A stretch of DNA of 64,000 nucleotides. Source: JACNKJ01 sp964344565 (GTDB lineage: Bacteria; Krumholzibacteriota; Krumholzibacteriia; JACNKJ01). Positions 26,835 to 35,724 of this stretch are shown one piece after another. The translations under genes were made by a program, and so were the position numbers. The stretch spans positions 32,749 through 96,748 of the forward strand of contig CAYFNT010000012.1 in the NCBI GenBank assembly GCA_964344565.1, read 5' to 3'. A model generated the notes under the pieces. It had not been told where the DNA came from and searched no databases. It saw only the letters and a list, made by a program, of their open reading frames with translations. Position 1 is the stretch's first letter; every line of letters begins with the position of its first letter.

Positions 26835-26861
26835 TTCTCAGTTCTCAGTTCTCAGTTCTAG
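26835..26861 (-). repeat. Inverted heptamer repeat (GAACTGA)n
   Basis: Three TTCTCAG units and a TTCTAG remnant; read on the minus strand they are GAACTGA units, the same core as the repeat at 26749-26797 but in inverted orientation. The last unit contains the stop codon of the micro zinc-ribbon gene. Confidence 0.9.
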
Positions 26862-27001
26862 TCTTTTCCTTCAGGCAACGGCCTTACGCTATTGCTATGG
26901 CACTCCGGGCAGGACCTTTCCTTGGGCACCTTGGGGTCGTAGGGACCCTGGTACTTATGCCCGCAGCTCAGGCAGTGGAAGGTCACGGTGGACTCAGCCA
27001 A
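26858..27001 (-). CDS. Micro zinc-ribbon protein, last gene of the hdr operon
   Basis: A 47-aa protein. It starts at TTG (26999-27001) with a very strong AGGAGGTG four bases upstream, and it overlaps the HdrA stop by 8 bp, which implies translational coupling. Two CxxC knuckles, Cys10-x-x-Cys13 ('FHCLSCGHKY') and Cys31-x-x-Cys34 ('RSCPECHSN'), form a rubredoxin- or zinc-ribbon-like fold. It may bind zinc or iron and could be an assembly or electron-transfer accessory of the Hdr complex; no closer family is recognised. It ends at TAG within a heptamer repeat. Confidence 0.75.
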   Translation of the reverse strand: MAESTVTFHCLSCGHKYQGPYDPKVPKERSCPECHSNSVRPLPEGKD

Positions 27002-29489
27002 TGGGCACCTCCTTCCCTTCACCCTGGCGACGCTCGAGGATCTTGGCGCGCTGTTTCTCCTTGCGGGCCGAAACCTTGCCCATTTCCTCGTCCAGGATGC
27101 GCTGGGTCTCCTCGATCTCCTCGAGGGTGACGAACTTGCGCATGCGGTCCAGGTCCTTCATCACCTTGGCGAACTTGCTTCCCTGGGCCGCGCTGATCCA
27201 CTCGAGCTGCAGGCGTTCGGGCCTGATGCCGAGCTTTTCGAGGCGGTTCCAGAGCTTCTCCACGCGTTTCTGCGTCCACTGCACCGCGTTGATGTAGTGG
27301 CAATCGGAGAAGTGGCAGCCGCTGACCAGCACCATGGACGATCCCTGGCGGAAGGCTTCGAGCACGAAGTCCTCGTCCACGCGACCCGAGCACATGGTGC
27401 GGATGAGCCGCGCATGGGCCGGATACTGGGAGCGATTGGTTCCGGCAAGGTCCGCGCCCGGATAGGAGCACCAGTTGCAGGCGAAGGTGACCACCTTCTC
27501 GTGGGCCTTCTCCGCGCAGATGGCTTCGATCTGAGCGTAGATCTGGTCATCGTCGTAGTGACGCATCTTGATGACGTCGGTGGGACACTCCGAGGCGCAG
27601 GTTCCGCAGCCGGCGCAGGCTGCTTCGATGACCTCGGGGAAGATCCCGCCCTTCTTGTCGGGCTTGGTGATGGCCCCGTAGGGGCAGACCGTGGCGCAGA
27701 TTCCGCACTGGGTGCAGTAGGTGTGATCGATCACCGAGGTGATGGCCTCGATGGTCACCTTCCCCGCATTCAGCAGAATGCTGGCCCGGCTCGAGGCCGC
27801 GCTGGCCTGCGTCACCGAGTCCTTCACGTCCTTGGGGAACTCGTTGCAGCCCGCGAAATAGACGCCGCGGCTAGGAGCGTCCACCGGCTTGAGCTTCGGG
27901 TGGCTCTCCATGTAGAAGCCGTCCGAGGTGTTCGAGAGATTCAGCAGCTTCTTGATGATGCCGCCGTCCCGCCGCGGGATGAGCCCCGTGGCCAGCACGA
28001 CCATGTCCAGTTCGTGCTTCTCGAGCTTGCCGGTGGTGGTGTTCTCCACGGTGATCTTGAGGTTGTTCGTTTCCGGATCCTCCTCGATGCCGCCGGGAAG
28101 ACCGCGAACGTAACGCACGCCCTCGTCCTTGCTGCGCCGGTAGAGATCCTCGAATCCCTTGCCGAAGGCCCGAATGTCCATGTAGAACACCGAGCTCTCG
28201 CTGTCGGGATAGTGATCCGCCAGAAGCAGGGTGGACTTGACCGTGTTCATGCAGCAAATGTTGCTGCAGTAGGGATTTCCCTTGGGGGACAGGTCCCGCG
28301 AGCCCACGCACTGGATGAAGCCGATACGCTTGGGACGCTCCTTGTCCGAGGGTCGCATGAAGTGACCTTCGGTGGGGCCGCCCGCGCAGATCAGCCGTTC
28401 GAATTCCATCGAGGTGATGACGTTCGGGTAGCGCGTGTATCCGTATTCGTCGTACTCGGTGGGGTCGTAGACGTCCGCGCCGGTGGCCACGATGATCGCG
28501 CCCACCTCGACGTTGATGAACTCGTCCTCCATGTCGTAGTCGATGCAGCCCTTCTCGCAGACTTCCTTGCACTTGCCGCAGGCGATGGGATTGGTGCCCA
28601 GGCAGTTGTCCATGTCGATGAGGAAGGACGAGGGCACCGACTGCGGGAAGGGGATGTAGATAGCCTTCCGGCTGGAGAGACCCTCCTGATACTCGTCGGG
28701 AACGGCCACGGGACAGACCTCGACGCAATCGCCGCAGGCGGTGCACTCGGTCTCGTCCACGTACTTGGCCTTCTTGCGCACCGTCACGTGGAAATTGCCC
28801 ACGAATCCGGTGACGTTTTCAACTTCGCTGCTGGTGAGGAGCTTGATCTTGGGATGCCGACCGACATCCATCATTTTGGGCCCCAGAATTCATATAGAGC
28901 AATCCATTGTGGGATAGGTCTTGTCCAACGCGGCCATGATCCCACCGATGCTCGCCTCCTTTTCCACCAGATAGACGTAGTGTCCCGCATCGGCCAGGTC
29001 GAGCGCGGACTGTATTCCCGCGACTCCCCCTCCAACGACCAGTGCGGCTTTCGTCACCGGAACTTCGGTCTCGATCTGAGGCTCCAGGAAGCGGGCCCGG
29101 GCCACGGATGAGGCGACCAGGTCCTTGGCCTTGGCGGTGGCCTCGCCTTTCTGCCCCGAGTGCACCCAACTCACGTGTTCGCGGATGTTCGCCATCTCCA
29201 GGAGGTAGGGGTTCAGTCCCGCCTCCTTCAGGCAATTCCGGAACGTGGGCTCGTGGATCTTCGGGGTGCAGGAGGCCACGACGACGCGATTGAGCTTGTG
29301 CTCGTGCACCGCCTTGATGATCTCCATCTGCCCGGGATCCGCGCAGGTGTACTTGTTTCCCACCACCGCCACCACATCGGGCAGGGTTGCCGCGAATTTC
29401 GCGACCTCCGCCGTGTCGACCGTGCCGGCGATGTTCTTTCCGCAATCGCAGACGAACACGCCGATGCGAAGGTCCTGCGGTTTTACCAT
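26994..29489 (-). CDS. hdrA: HdrA-MvhD fusion, candidate selenoprotein with in-frame UGA (Sec200)
   Basis: The flavoprotein of heterodisulfide-reductase-type electron-bifurcating complexes, 831 aa if UGA at 28890-28892 is read as selenocysteine. The two open frames (29489-28890 and onward to 26994) are in the same phase, separated only by this UGA. N-terminal HdrA motifs: 'IGVFVCDCGKNIAGTVD', 'VVASCTPKIHEPTFRNCL', FAD loop 'VVGGGVAGIQSALDLADAG'. Then 'TYPTMDCSI-U-ILGPKMMDVGRHP': Cys197-x-x-Sec200 aligns with the DC-x-x-C segment of ordinary HdrA. Further on are [4Fe-4S] motifs (CTACGDCVEVCP, CTQCGICATVCP, CAGCGTCASECP) and a C-terminal MvhD domain ('CNWCSYPGADLAG', 'CHFSDCHY'). ATG 29489 follows GGAGGT and overlaps the upstream stop by 7 bp. 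A nonsense mutation is the alternative, made unlikely by the hairpin just downstream and by both halves being intact. Confidence 0.88.
28852..28869 (-). promoter_or_regulatory. Candidate bacterial SECIS hairpin in hdrA
   Basis: On the mRNA, GGAUGUC pairs with GGCAUCC around a GGUC loop, a seven-pair stem including one U-G. The loop begins 27 nt after the UGA, within the normal window for bacterial SECIS elements, and has the same GGUC apex as the Escherichia coli fdhF element. Confidence 0.7.
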
Positions 29490-30634
29490 GAACCATTACC
29501 TCCATCGATGGACTCGGCCACCACCGTGGCGAAGTCGCGGATTTGGAGACTGCTCAATCGATCATCCTTTTCGCTGGCCTGGGCGCAGCGCAAATGAATC
29601 TGGCATTTGGGACAGGCCGTGACGAGGGTCTCGGCCCCCGCGTCGGCCGCCTCGCGGAGACGCTCGGTCTGGATGCGCTTGGACACCGCGTTGCAGTGCA
29701 TCCAGCCTGAGGTGCCGCAGCAGACGCTGTCCTTTCCGTGATGCTCCATCTCGTGGAAACTCTCGCCGAAGATCTCGCCGAGGGCCGCCCGGGGCGCTTC
29801 GTATTCGCCCAGGTGCCGGCTGAGACGACAGGGATCCTGGAATGTCACCTCGCCCTTCAGGCCGCCGAATTCCACCCCACCATTCTCGCCCTTCCGCGCG
29901 AGGTATTCGGAGAGGTGAAGCGCCTCGTAGGGCACCTCGCCGGCGAGTTTCGGGTAGATCTCCCGCAGCATGAAGACGCATTCGGGACAGGACGAGACCA
30001 CCGTCTTCGCGCCGGCGGCCGCGATCTTCTCCACGTTCTTACTGGCGAGCCGGGCCGCGCTCCTCTCGTCGCCGCTCCAGTACAGGTCATGGCCGCAGCA
30101 GAGCTCGTCGGGCAGCAGCACGGGCTCTTCGCCCAGGGCATTGAGCACGCGGAGGGTGTCCTTGCCGATGCGCTGGGTGTCGGTGCCCAGATGCGTGTAG
30201 TAGCTGTCGTAATAGGGGAGGCAGCCGGTGAAGTAGAGCAGCTCGCCCTCGCCGGCCGTCTTCGCCTCCTCGGGCACCCATCCCAGGCGCTTCTGCTCGC
30301 GGCCGTTCTGGCTCATGATGCGCATCATGTGCTGGAAGACCGCGCCGTGGCTGCAGGCAGGGTCCGCGCCGTCGGCGCGCAATACCTCGCGTCCCTTGCG
30401 GGTGAACTGGGAATAGTCCACTTCTGAGGGACAGACCAGGCTGCAGAGCATGCAGGTGAGGCAGAGGTTGAACTTGGCCGGGGCCTGTCCTTCCGGGGCA
30501 TGCACCGCATGGGTCACCACCATGCGCGGCGAGAACTCCTCGTCGTATCGGGAGACGGGGCAGACGCCCGTGCACTTGCCGCAGTCCTGACAGAGCGTGG
30601 CATGAGTCTCGCGGAGGGCTTCCCTGAGGATCAT
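29483..30634 (-). CDS. HdrC-HdrB-like heterodisulfide reductase subunit
   Basis: A 383-aa iron-sulfur protein joining an HdrC-like and an HdrB-like part. The N-terminus has two ferredoxin motifs, CQDCGKCTGVCP (about 15-26) and CLTCMLCSLVCP (about 57-68). The rest has two cysteine-rich CCG domains: the first with 'CLPYYDSYY', 'DELCCGHD' and 'SSCPECVFML', the second with 'DPCRLSRHLGEYE', 'VCCGTSGWMHC' and 'TACPKCQIHL'. Such domains hold the non-cubane clusters that reduce disulfides in HdrB. Its start overlaps the previous stop (TGATG) with GGAGGTG upstream, and its end overlaps hdrA by 7 bp. In bacteria the disulfide or quinone-like acceptor is not known from sequence. Confidence 0.85.
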   Translation of the reverse strand: MILREALRETHATLCQDCGKCTGVCPVSRYDEEFSPRMVVTHAVHAPEGQAPAKFNLCLTCMLCSLVCPSEVDYSQFTRKGREVLRADGADPACSHGAVFQHMMRIMSQNGREQKRLGWVPEEAKTAGEGELLYFTGCLPYYDSYYTHLGTDTQRIGKDTLRVLNALGEEPVLLPDELCCGHDLYWSGDERSAARLASKNVEKIAAAGAKTVVSSCPECVFMLREIYPKLAGEVPYEALHLSEYLARKGENGGVEFGGLKGEVTFQDPCRLSRHLGEYEAPRAALGEIFGESFHEMEHHGKDSVCCGTSGWMHCNAVSKRIQTERLREAADAGAETLVTACPKCQIHLRCAQASEKDDRLSSLQIRDFATVVAESIDGGNGSW

Positions 30635-31071
30635 CACTTCACCTCCGTGAGCTGGGGGACGGCTCCGATGGGGCCGCGAGGTCCGCTGGCTTCGAGCTGA
30701 TCGCGGAACTCCTGGACCGTTTCGAGGATCCGATCCGCCTTTCCCGGAGGGAAGAAGCGCACCCTGAAACGACTGGATTCCACACCGAGCATGTCCAGCA
30801 TGGGATCCACCCGACCGATGGTGTTCTCGAGCATCGCCGTGCCCGTGCCGTAGTGGCAGTCGCCCTCCTCGCAGGCCGCGATGAAGACGCCGTCGGCGCC
30901 CGACTCGAAAGCCTGCAGCACGAAGGAGGGATGGATGCGCCCCGTGCAAAGACTGCGGAGCACCGCGCTGCCCTCGGGCAGTTCGCGCTCCTCCTCCAGA
31001 CCCAAGGGGAAGCACCACTTGCAGGAGAAGATCATGAGGCGAGGTTTCCAGTTGCCTTCGATGGTTTTCAT
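30634..31071 (-). CDS. mvhD: MvhD/FrhD-like iron-sulfur protein
   Basis: A 145-aa protein of the MvhD/FrhD family (hydrogenase delta subunit), which carries a [2Fe-2S] cluster and passes electrons to HdrA. Visible motifs are 'FSCKWCFPLGLEEE', 'RSLCTGRIHPSFVLQAF', 'GADGVFIAACEEGDCHYGTG' and 'FFPPGKADRI'. It is a second, stand-alone copy of the module also fused to the end of HdrA in this operon. ATG 31071 overlaps the upstream stop by 4 bp (ATGA) and has GGAGGTGA in front; the longer open frame to 31386 lies inside the preceding gene. Confidence 0.85.
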   Translation of the reverse strand: MKTIEGNWKPRLMIFSCKWCFPLGLEEERELPEGSAVLRSLCTGRIHPSFVLQAFESGADGVFIAACEEGDCHYGTGTAMLENTIGRVDPMLDMLGVESSRFRVRFFPPGKADRILETVQEFRDQLEASGPRGPIGAVPQLTEVK

Positions 31072-33068
31072 GAGCTCACCTCCACGCTCTCCCTGAGAAG
31101 GGCGTCGATCTCCCGGCGGACGAAGTCGTTCCGGAAGTATCCCGGAACCATGGCCTGGGTGGGACAGAGGGGCACGCAGTTTCCGCATCCCTTGCAGCGG
31201 TCCGCGAGCACCCTCGCCACCTGGACGTCCTCGCCCCGGTGCTCCATGATGATGGCCTCGTAGTCGCAGCCCTTTAGGCAGTCCTCGCAGCCGCGGCAGA
31301 GCTTCTCGTTCACCTGGCAGACCAGGCTCGAGAGCTTCATGCCCAGGCGTTCGACCACCTTCTTGCCTTCGCGCCGGCTCTTCCATTCCAGAGCCACCGG
31401 TTCGGGAAGGAGGGGGAGCGGGAACTGCTCGTCGTTGTCGGGAATGCGCAGGAAGAGCGGCACGCTGTGCTCGCTCTCATCGAAGGAGAGCAGGCCGATG
31501 CGGTAGCGGCAATCGCCCGCGCAGGTCTGGCACTCGTCGCAGGGCCCGCAGCGGAGGCAGCGTCCGGCTTCGGCCACCGCCATGTCCTGGGCGAAACCGA
31601 GTTCGACCTCGTCGAAACCGCCTCGCTTCTCCACCGGCAGTTCGGGTTGCACGGCCCGCCTGCGCTCGGAGGGCAGGGGAGGCTGCACGCCCACCTCGAT
31701 GGGACGGGAGGATTCGTCGCCGAAGGCGCGCCCCTCCAGCCAGGCGTGGGCGGCCTTGGCGGCGCGGTGCCCCTGGGCGATGGCGCCGATGACCGTGTCG
31801 GGTCCCAGCACCAGGTCGCCCGCGGCGAAGACGCCTTCCACGTCGGTCATGAGGCTCGCGGAATCGGCCTCGAGGGTGCCCCAGCCGCTTTTCTTGAAGG
31901 GCAGGTCCTCGGGCAGCAGGTCGAGGTTGGCTTCCTGGCTGATGGCCGGAACGATGAGGTCGGCCTCCACCGTGAAGGTGTCGTCCTTGATGGGCACGGG
32001 ACGGCGGCGTCCGCTCTCGTCGGGCTCGCCCAGTTCCATGCGCTGGCAGAGAAGCCCCGTGACCTTGCCCTTCTTGCCGACCACTTCCAGCGGTCCGGCC
32101 AGGAAGGTGAAGGTGACGCCCTCGTTCTCGGCCTCGACCACCTCCTCGGGCACGGCGGGCATCTCATCCTTGGTGCGCCGGTAGACCACCTCGACCTTCT
32201 CGAAGCCGAGGCGGCGGGCGGTGCGGGCCGCGTCCATGGCGCTCATGCCGCCGCCCACGACGATCAGGCTCTTCCCCTTTGGAATGGCCTTGCCGCGGCT
32301 GGCCATACGCAGGAAGGTGAGGCAGTCGAAGACGCCCGAGTTCTCCCGCTCGCCGGGCACGTTCATCTTCTTGCCCAGGGCGGCGCCCAGGGCGAGGATG
32401 ACGGCGGCGTAGCCTTCGTCGCGGATTTCTTCCAGGGTGATGTCCTTGCCCACGCGCAGGCCGGTCTTGATCTCCACGCCCAGGGATTCGATGTGGGCGA
32501 CTTCGCCCGCCACGATCTCGCGGGGCAGGCGGAAGGAGGGGATGCACTGAACGAGCATGCCGCCGGCGGTCTCGTCGGACTCGTAGACCGTGACGCCGTA
32601 GCCCAGGTGAGCCAGGTCGAAGGCCGCGGCCAGTCCGGCCGGACCCGCGCCGATGACGGCCACCTTCTCCGGTCTGCTACCGGCCACGCGCGCCGGCGCC
32701 GGACCCGGATTGTCCAGCTCCCAGTCGGCCACGAAGCGCTTGAGCAGCCGGATGGCCAGGGGGTCGTCCAGGTCGCTGCGTCGGCAGTTCAGTTCGCAGG
32801 GATGGGTGCAGACGCGTCCGCAGATGCCGGGCAGGGGACAGTCCTTGCGCACGAGTTCCACCGCCTCGCGGAACTTGCCGTCGGCGATGAGGCCCACGTA
32901 GCCCTTCACGTTCACGCCGGCCGGACAGGCCGCGTGGCAGGGGGAGGCGTCGATGCGCTGGAGCAGGCGGGGACCGTAGCGTCCTCCCAGATCCATTTGG
33001 ATACCGCCCGTTTCCAGGGCCTGCCAGAAACTCTCCGGGAATCCCGATTTCCAGAGGGGCTTGACCAA
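31068..33068 (-). CDS. GltD-like FAD/NAD(P) oxidoreductase with ferredoxin domains
   Basis: A 666-aa cytoplasmic flavoprotein related to the glutamate synthase small subunit and NfnB. Domains in order: an N-terminal [4Fe-4S] domain (about 42-110: 'SPCHAACPAGVNVKGYVG', 'CPLPGICGRVCTHPCELNC'), FAD loop 'VAVIGAGPAGLAAAFDLA' (about 135-152), NAD(P) loop 'IVVGGGMSAMDAARTAR' (about 264-280), then 'GVFAAGDLVLGPDTVIGAIA', and at the C-terminus further Cys clusters including CRGCEDCLKGCD and CKGCGNCVPLCP. It probably links NAD(P)H and ferredoxin in the operon. The start is TTG 33068, supported by AGGAGG at proper spacing; the first downstream Met (residue 25) would cut conserved sequence. Confidence 0.87.
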   Translation of the reverse strand: MVKPLWKSGFPESFWQALETGGIQMDLGGRYGPRLLQRIDASPCHAACPAGVNVKGYVGLIADGKFREAVELVRKDCPLPGICGRVCTHPCELNCRRSDLDDPLAIRLLKRFVADWELDNPGPAPARVAGSRPEKVAVIGAGPAGLAAAFDLAHLGYGVTVYESDETAGGMLVQCIPSFRLPREIVAGEVAHIESLGVEIKTGLRVGKDITLEEIRDEGYAAVILALGAALGKKMNVPGERENSGVFDCLTFLRMASRGKAIPKGKSLIVVGGGMSAMDAARTARRLGFEKVEVVYRRTKDEMPAVPEEVVEAENEGVTFTFLAGPLEVVGKKGKVTGLLCQRMELGEPDESGRRRPVPIKDDTFTVEADLIVPAISQEANLDLLPEDLPFKKSGWGTLEADSASLMTDVEGVFAAGDLVLGPDTVIGAIAQGHRAAKAAHAWLEGRAFGDESSRPIEVGVQPPLPSERRRAVQPELPVEKRGGFDEVELGFAQDMAVAEAGRCLRCGPCDECQTCAGDCRYRIGLLSFDESEHSVPLFLRIPDNDEQFPLPLLPEPVALEWKSRREGKKVVERLGMKLSSLVCQVNEKLCRGCEDCLKGCDYEAIIMEHRGEDVQVARVLADRCKGCGNCVPLCPTQAMVPGYFRNDFVRREIDALLRESVEVSS

Positions 33069-33105
33069 GCTTCCTCCTCAGGCGGCCGGCCGGGCCGGCG
33101 CGATT

Positions 33106-33657
33106 CTAGCCCACGGGGGCCAGGAGTTTTTGTCCTTCCTCGAAGCCCGTCGCGAAGGCCTTGAGGTTGAGTTCGATGGTGCTTCCGGGCACCGAGCTCT
33201 CCACCGCTTTCTCCACCGCTTCCCGGTCGACGATGCCCGTCACGGCCGTGGTGAATCCCACCACGACGATGTTCTGGACGATGCGGTTGCCCAGTTCCTC
33301 GGCCAGTCGCGCCGCCTGAATGCCGTAGGCGTTCACTTCCGGACGATCGTGGGGGCTCACCAGGTCGCTGTCGTAGACGAGGATCGCGCCGTCCTTGAGC
33401 TCGTCGGCGTACTTTTCGTAACCCTCGCGACTCAGCGCGATGAGCACGTCGGTGCCGGTGAGATAGGGATAGGCGATGAACTCGTCGTCGACGACCAGGG
33501 CCGAGGCGCAGGCGCTGCCTCGAGCTTCGGGGCCGAAACTCTGCGTCATGGTCGAGTGGATGTTGCCGAAGATGGCCGCCGCCTTGCCGAAGATGTATCC
33601 GGTCAGAATGACGCCCTGGCCGCCGTAGCCGGTGATGCGAATCTCCGTCCTAGGCAT
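33106..33657 (-). CDS. korC: 2-oxoacid:ferredoxin oxidoreductase, gamma subunit
   Basis: A 183-aa subunit of the 2-oxoacid (2-oxoglutarate or 2-oxoisovalerate type) ferredoxin oxidoreductase, which oxidises the 2-oxoacid to its CoA ester and CO2 and reduces ferredoxin. The family signature 'EIRITGYGGQGVILTGYI' opens the protein and 'TMTQSFGPEARGSACASAL' follows. ATG 33657 has AAGGAGGAG upstream and overlaps the beta-subunit stop by 8 bp. Confidence 0.9.
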   Translation of the reverse strand: MPRTEIRITGYGGQGVILTGYIFGKAAAIFGNIHSTMTQSFGPEARGSACASALVVDDEFIAYPYLTGTDVLIALSREGYEKYADELKDGAILVYDSDLVSPHDRPEVNAYGIQAARLAEELGNRIVQNIVVVGFTTAVTGIVDREAVEKAVESSVPGSTIELNLKAFATGFEEGQKLLAPVG

Positions 33658-34567
33658 GGAGCTCCTCCTTGCACATTTCGCAGGCTTCCTCGTGGAGGTA
33701 GTACTTCTCGCCGAGCGTGGCATCGTGCTGCTCCATGCTCTTCATCCTCCAGGTGGGACGATCCCGGTCGACGAATCTGCCCACCGTGATCTTGTTCTGA
33801 TAGCCGATGTCGATCTCCCGCGGATCGGCTCCGTGCTGGATCTCGGCGTTGTCGTGGTAGAAACGCATGAGATCGTAGCCGCTGCCCAGCTTGTTGCGTC
33901 GCGCGTAGAGCGTGGAGCAGGGCGCGATGGCCTCCACGAAGCTGAAGCCCGGCTTGAGCAGGGCCTCCTTCAGGGAGTCGGTCAGTCGCCGCACGTGCAG
34001 GGAGGTCCAGCGCGCCACGTAGGTGGCGCCGCAGGCTTCCATGAGGTGGGGAAGGTTGAAGGGCTGCTCGTAGGCTCCGTGGGGAGTCGTCGAGGTGTTG
34101 GCCGTATGGGGCGTGGTGGGGGCCACCTGCCCGCCGGTCATGCCGTAGATGAAGTTGTTCACGCAGACCACGGTGATGTCCATGTTCCGCCGGGCGGCGT
34201 GGATGATGTGATTGCCGCCGATGGCGAAGAGGTCGCCGTCGCCGCTGAAGACCACGACCTTGAGCTTGGGGTTGGCCAGCTTCAGGCCCGTGGCGAAGGG
34301 GATGGCCCTGCCGTGGGTGGTGTGATAGCTGTCCAGCTTCACGTAGCCCGCCACGCGGCCCGTGCAGCCGATGCCCGAGACGATGGCCACGTCGTCGTAG
34401 TCGATGCCGGCCTTGTCGATGGCCTCGGCGAAGCACTTCACCACGGTGCCGATGCCGCAGGTGGCGCACCAGATGTGCGGCAGCCGGTCGGCCCTCAGCA
34501 GGTGATCCATGGGGTGGCGATCTTCCTCCACCGCGTCGTAGCAGGCGTCAATCGTCTTCTCGCTCAT
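33650..34567 (-). CDS. korB: 2-oxoacid:ferredoxin oxidoreductase, beta (thiamine) subunit
   Basis: A 305-aa thiamine-diphosphate-binding subunit. 'HIWCATCGIGTVVKC' carries the Cys-x-x-Cys of this group, 'IVSGIGCTGRVAGYV' follows, and the ThDP motif is 'VFSGDGDLFAIGGNH...VVCVNNFIYGMTGGQ'. The motif order fits 2-oxoglutarate or 2-oxoisovalerate enzymes better than pyruvate enzymes, which are usually differently fused. The start overlaps the alpha-subunit stop (ATGA). Confidence 0.92.
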   Translation of the reverse strand: MSEKTIDACYDAVEEDRHPMDHLLRADRLPHIWCATCGIGTVVKCFAEAIDKAGIDYDDVAIVSGIGCTGRVAGYVKLDSYHTTHGRAIPFATGLKLANPKLKVVVFSGDGDLFAIGGNHIIHAARRNMDITVVCVNNFIYGMTGGQVAPTTPHTANTSTTPHGAYEQPFNLPHLMEACGATYVARWTSLHVRRLTDSLKEALLKPGFSFVEAIAPCSTLYARRNKLGSGYDLMRFYHDNAEIQHGADPREIDIGYQNKITVGRFVDRDRPTWRMKSMEQHDATLGEKYYLHEEACEMCKEELHA

Positions 34568-35724
34568 TTCGCCGCCTCCTCGATGGCCCGGAGAATGTCC
34601 TCCGGGTTGTGCACGGTGCCTCCCATGTGGGGGACCAGTATGGTTTCGGCCTTGCCCTCGGCGCAGCGTTCCACCTCGAGGCTGATCTGGCCGTAGTTGA
34701 TCTCGGGGACCACGATGGCCTTCACCTGTTCGGCGAGTTCCTTCACCCGCCAGTCGGGGAAGGGCCAGACGGTGAGCAGACGAACCGTGCCCACCTTGAT
34801 GCCCTTGGCCCGCGCCGCGTCGATGGCCGCGCGGGAGACCCGCGAGGTGATGCCGTAGGAGAGCAGGATGACCTCGGCTCCCTCGACCTCTTCCTCCTCG
34901 AGCATCACGATGTCCCGGGCATTGTCGCGGATCTTGTCGCAGAGCCGCCGGACCAGGGTGTCCTGCACATTGGCGTCCATGGCGGGATAGCCGCGATCGT
35001 CGTGGGTCAGGCCCGTGATGTGGTAGCGGTGCCCCTCGCCGGCGTGGGCCATGGCGGGGATCTGATCCTCTCCGACCTCGTAGGGCAGGTACTCGCCCTT
35101 GGGCTTGTCGGTCATCTTCCGGGGGAGGATCTTGATCTGGTCCGCCTCGGGAATGACCACCCTCTCGGTCATGTGGCCGATGCACTCGTCGAGCATCACG
35201 AAGACCGGCGTGCGGTACTTCTCGGCGAGGTTGAAAGCCTTGATGGTCAGGGTGAAGGCTTCCTGGGGACTCTGCGGCGCGAGGGCGATGATCTCGTAGT
35301 CGCCGTGGCTGCCCCAGCGGGCCTGCATGATGTCCTGCTGGCCGACCATGGTGGGCAGACCGGTGGAGGGACCGGCGCGCTGCACGTTCACGATGACGCA
35401 GGGCGTCTCGGTCATGGCCGCCAGGCCGATGTTCTCCATCATCAGGCTGAAGCCCGGTCCGCTGGTCACGGTCATGGACTTCGCGCCGCCCCAGGTCGCG
35501 CCCAGGATGGCGGTGACCGAGGCGATCTCGTCCTCCATCTGGATGAAGGTTCCGCCGAGGGTCGGAATGCGGCGGGCGTAGCGCTCGACCACTTCCGTGG
35601 AGGGCGTGATCGGATAGCCCGCGACGAAATCGCAACCGGCGGCCAGGGCGCCTTCGGTGCAGGCGTGGTCGCCGTCGAGGTAGTGACTGCCCGTGAGCAC
35701 TCGCTTCGGATCAGCTAGCTTCAC
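34564..35724 (-). CDS. korA: 2-oxoacid:ferredoxin oxidoreductase, alpha subunit
   Basis: A 386-aa subunit. 'GCDFVAGYPITPSTEVVE' is the KorA/VorA hallmark that binds the thiamine pyrimidine, followed by 'QMEDEIASVTAILGATWGGAKSM' (interrupted only by normal variation), 'SGPGFSLMMENIGLAAMTE' and 'QRAGPSTGLPT'. The start is GTG 35724, set by GGAGGTG five bases upstream; it overlaps the ferredoxin gene by 14 bp. Confidence 0.92.
   Translation of the reverse strand: MKLADPKRVLTGSHYLDGDHACTEGALAAGCDFVAGYPITPSTEVVERYARRIPTLGGTFIQMEDEIASVTAILGATWGGAKSMTVTSGPGFSLMMENIGLAAMTETPCVIVNVQRAGPSTGLPTMVGQQDIMQARWGSHGDYEIIALAPQSPQEAFTLTIKAFNLAEKYRTPVFVMLDECIGHMTERVVIPEADQIKILPRKMTDKPKGEYLPYEVGEDQIPAMAHAGEGHRYHITGLTHDDRGYPAMDANVQDTLVRRLCDKIRDNARDIVMLEEEEVEGAEVILLSYGITSRVSRAAIDAARAKGIKVGTVRLLTVWPFPDWRVKELAEQVKAIVVPEINYGQISLEVERCAEGKAETILVPHMGGTVHNPEDILRAIEEAAK

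Noticed and set aside
28875..28892. hdrA read as two separate genes or a pseudogene because of the in-frame stop
   Set aside because: Both halves are conserved, in the same phase, and the UGA is at a Cys position followed by a SECIS-like hairpin; selenocysteine explains all of this.
33069..33105. Terminator in the GC-rich 37-bp gap between korC and the GltD-like gene
   Set aside because: A short GGCC-rich pairing is possible but no T run follows, and the genes look co-transcribed.
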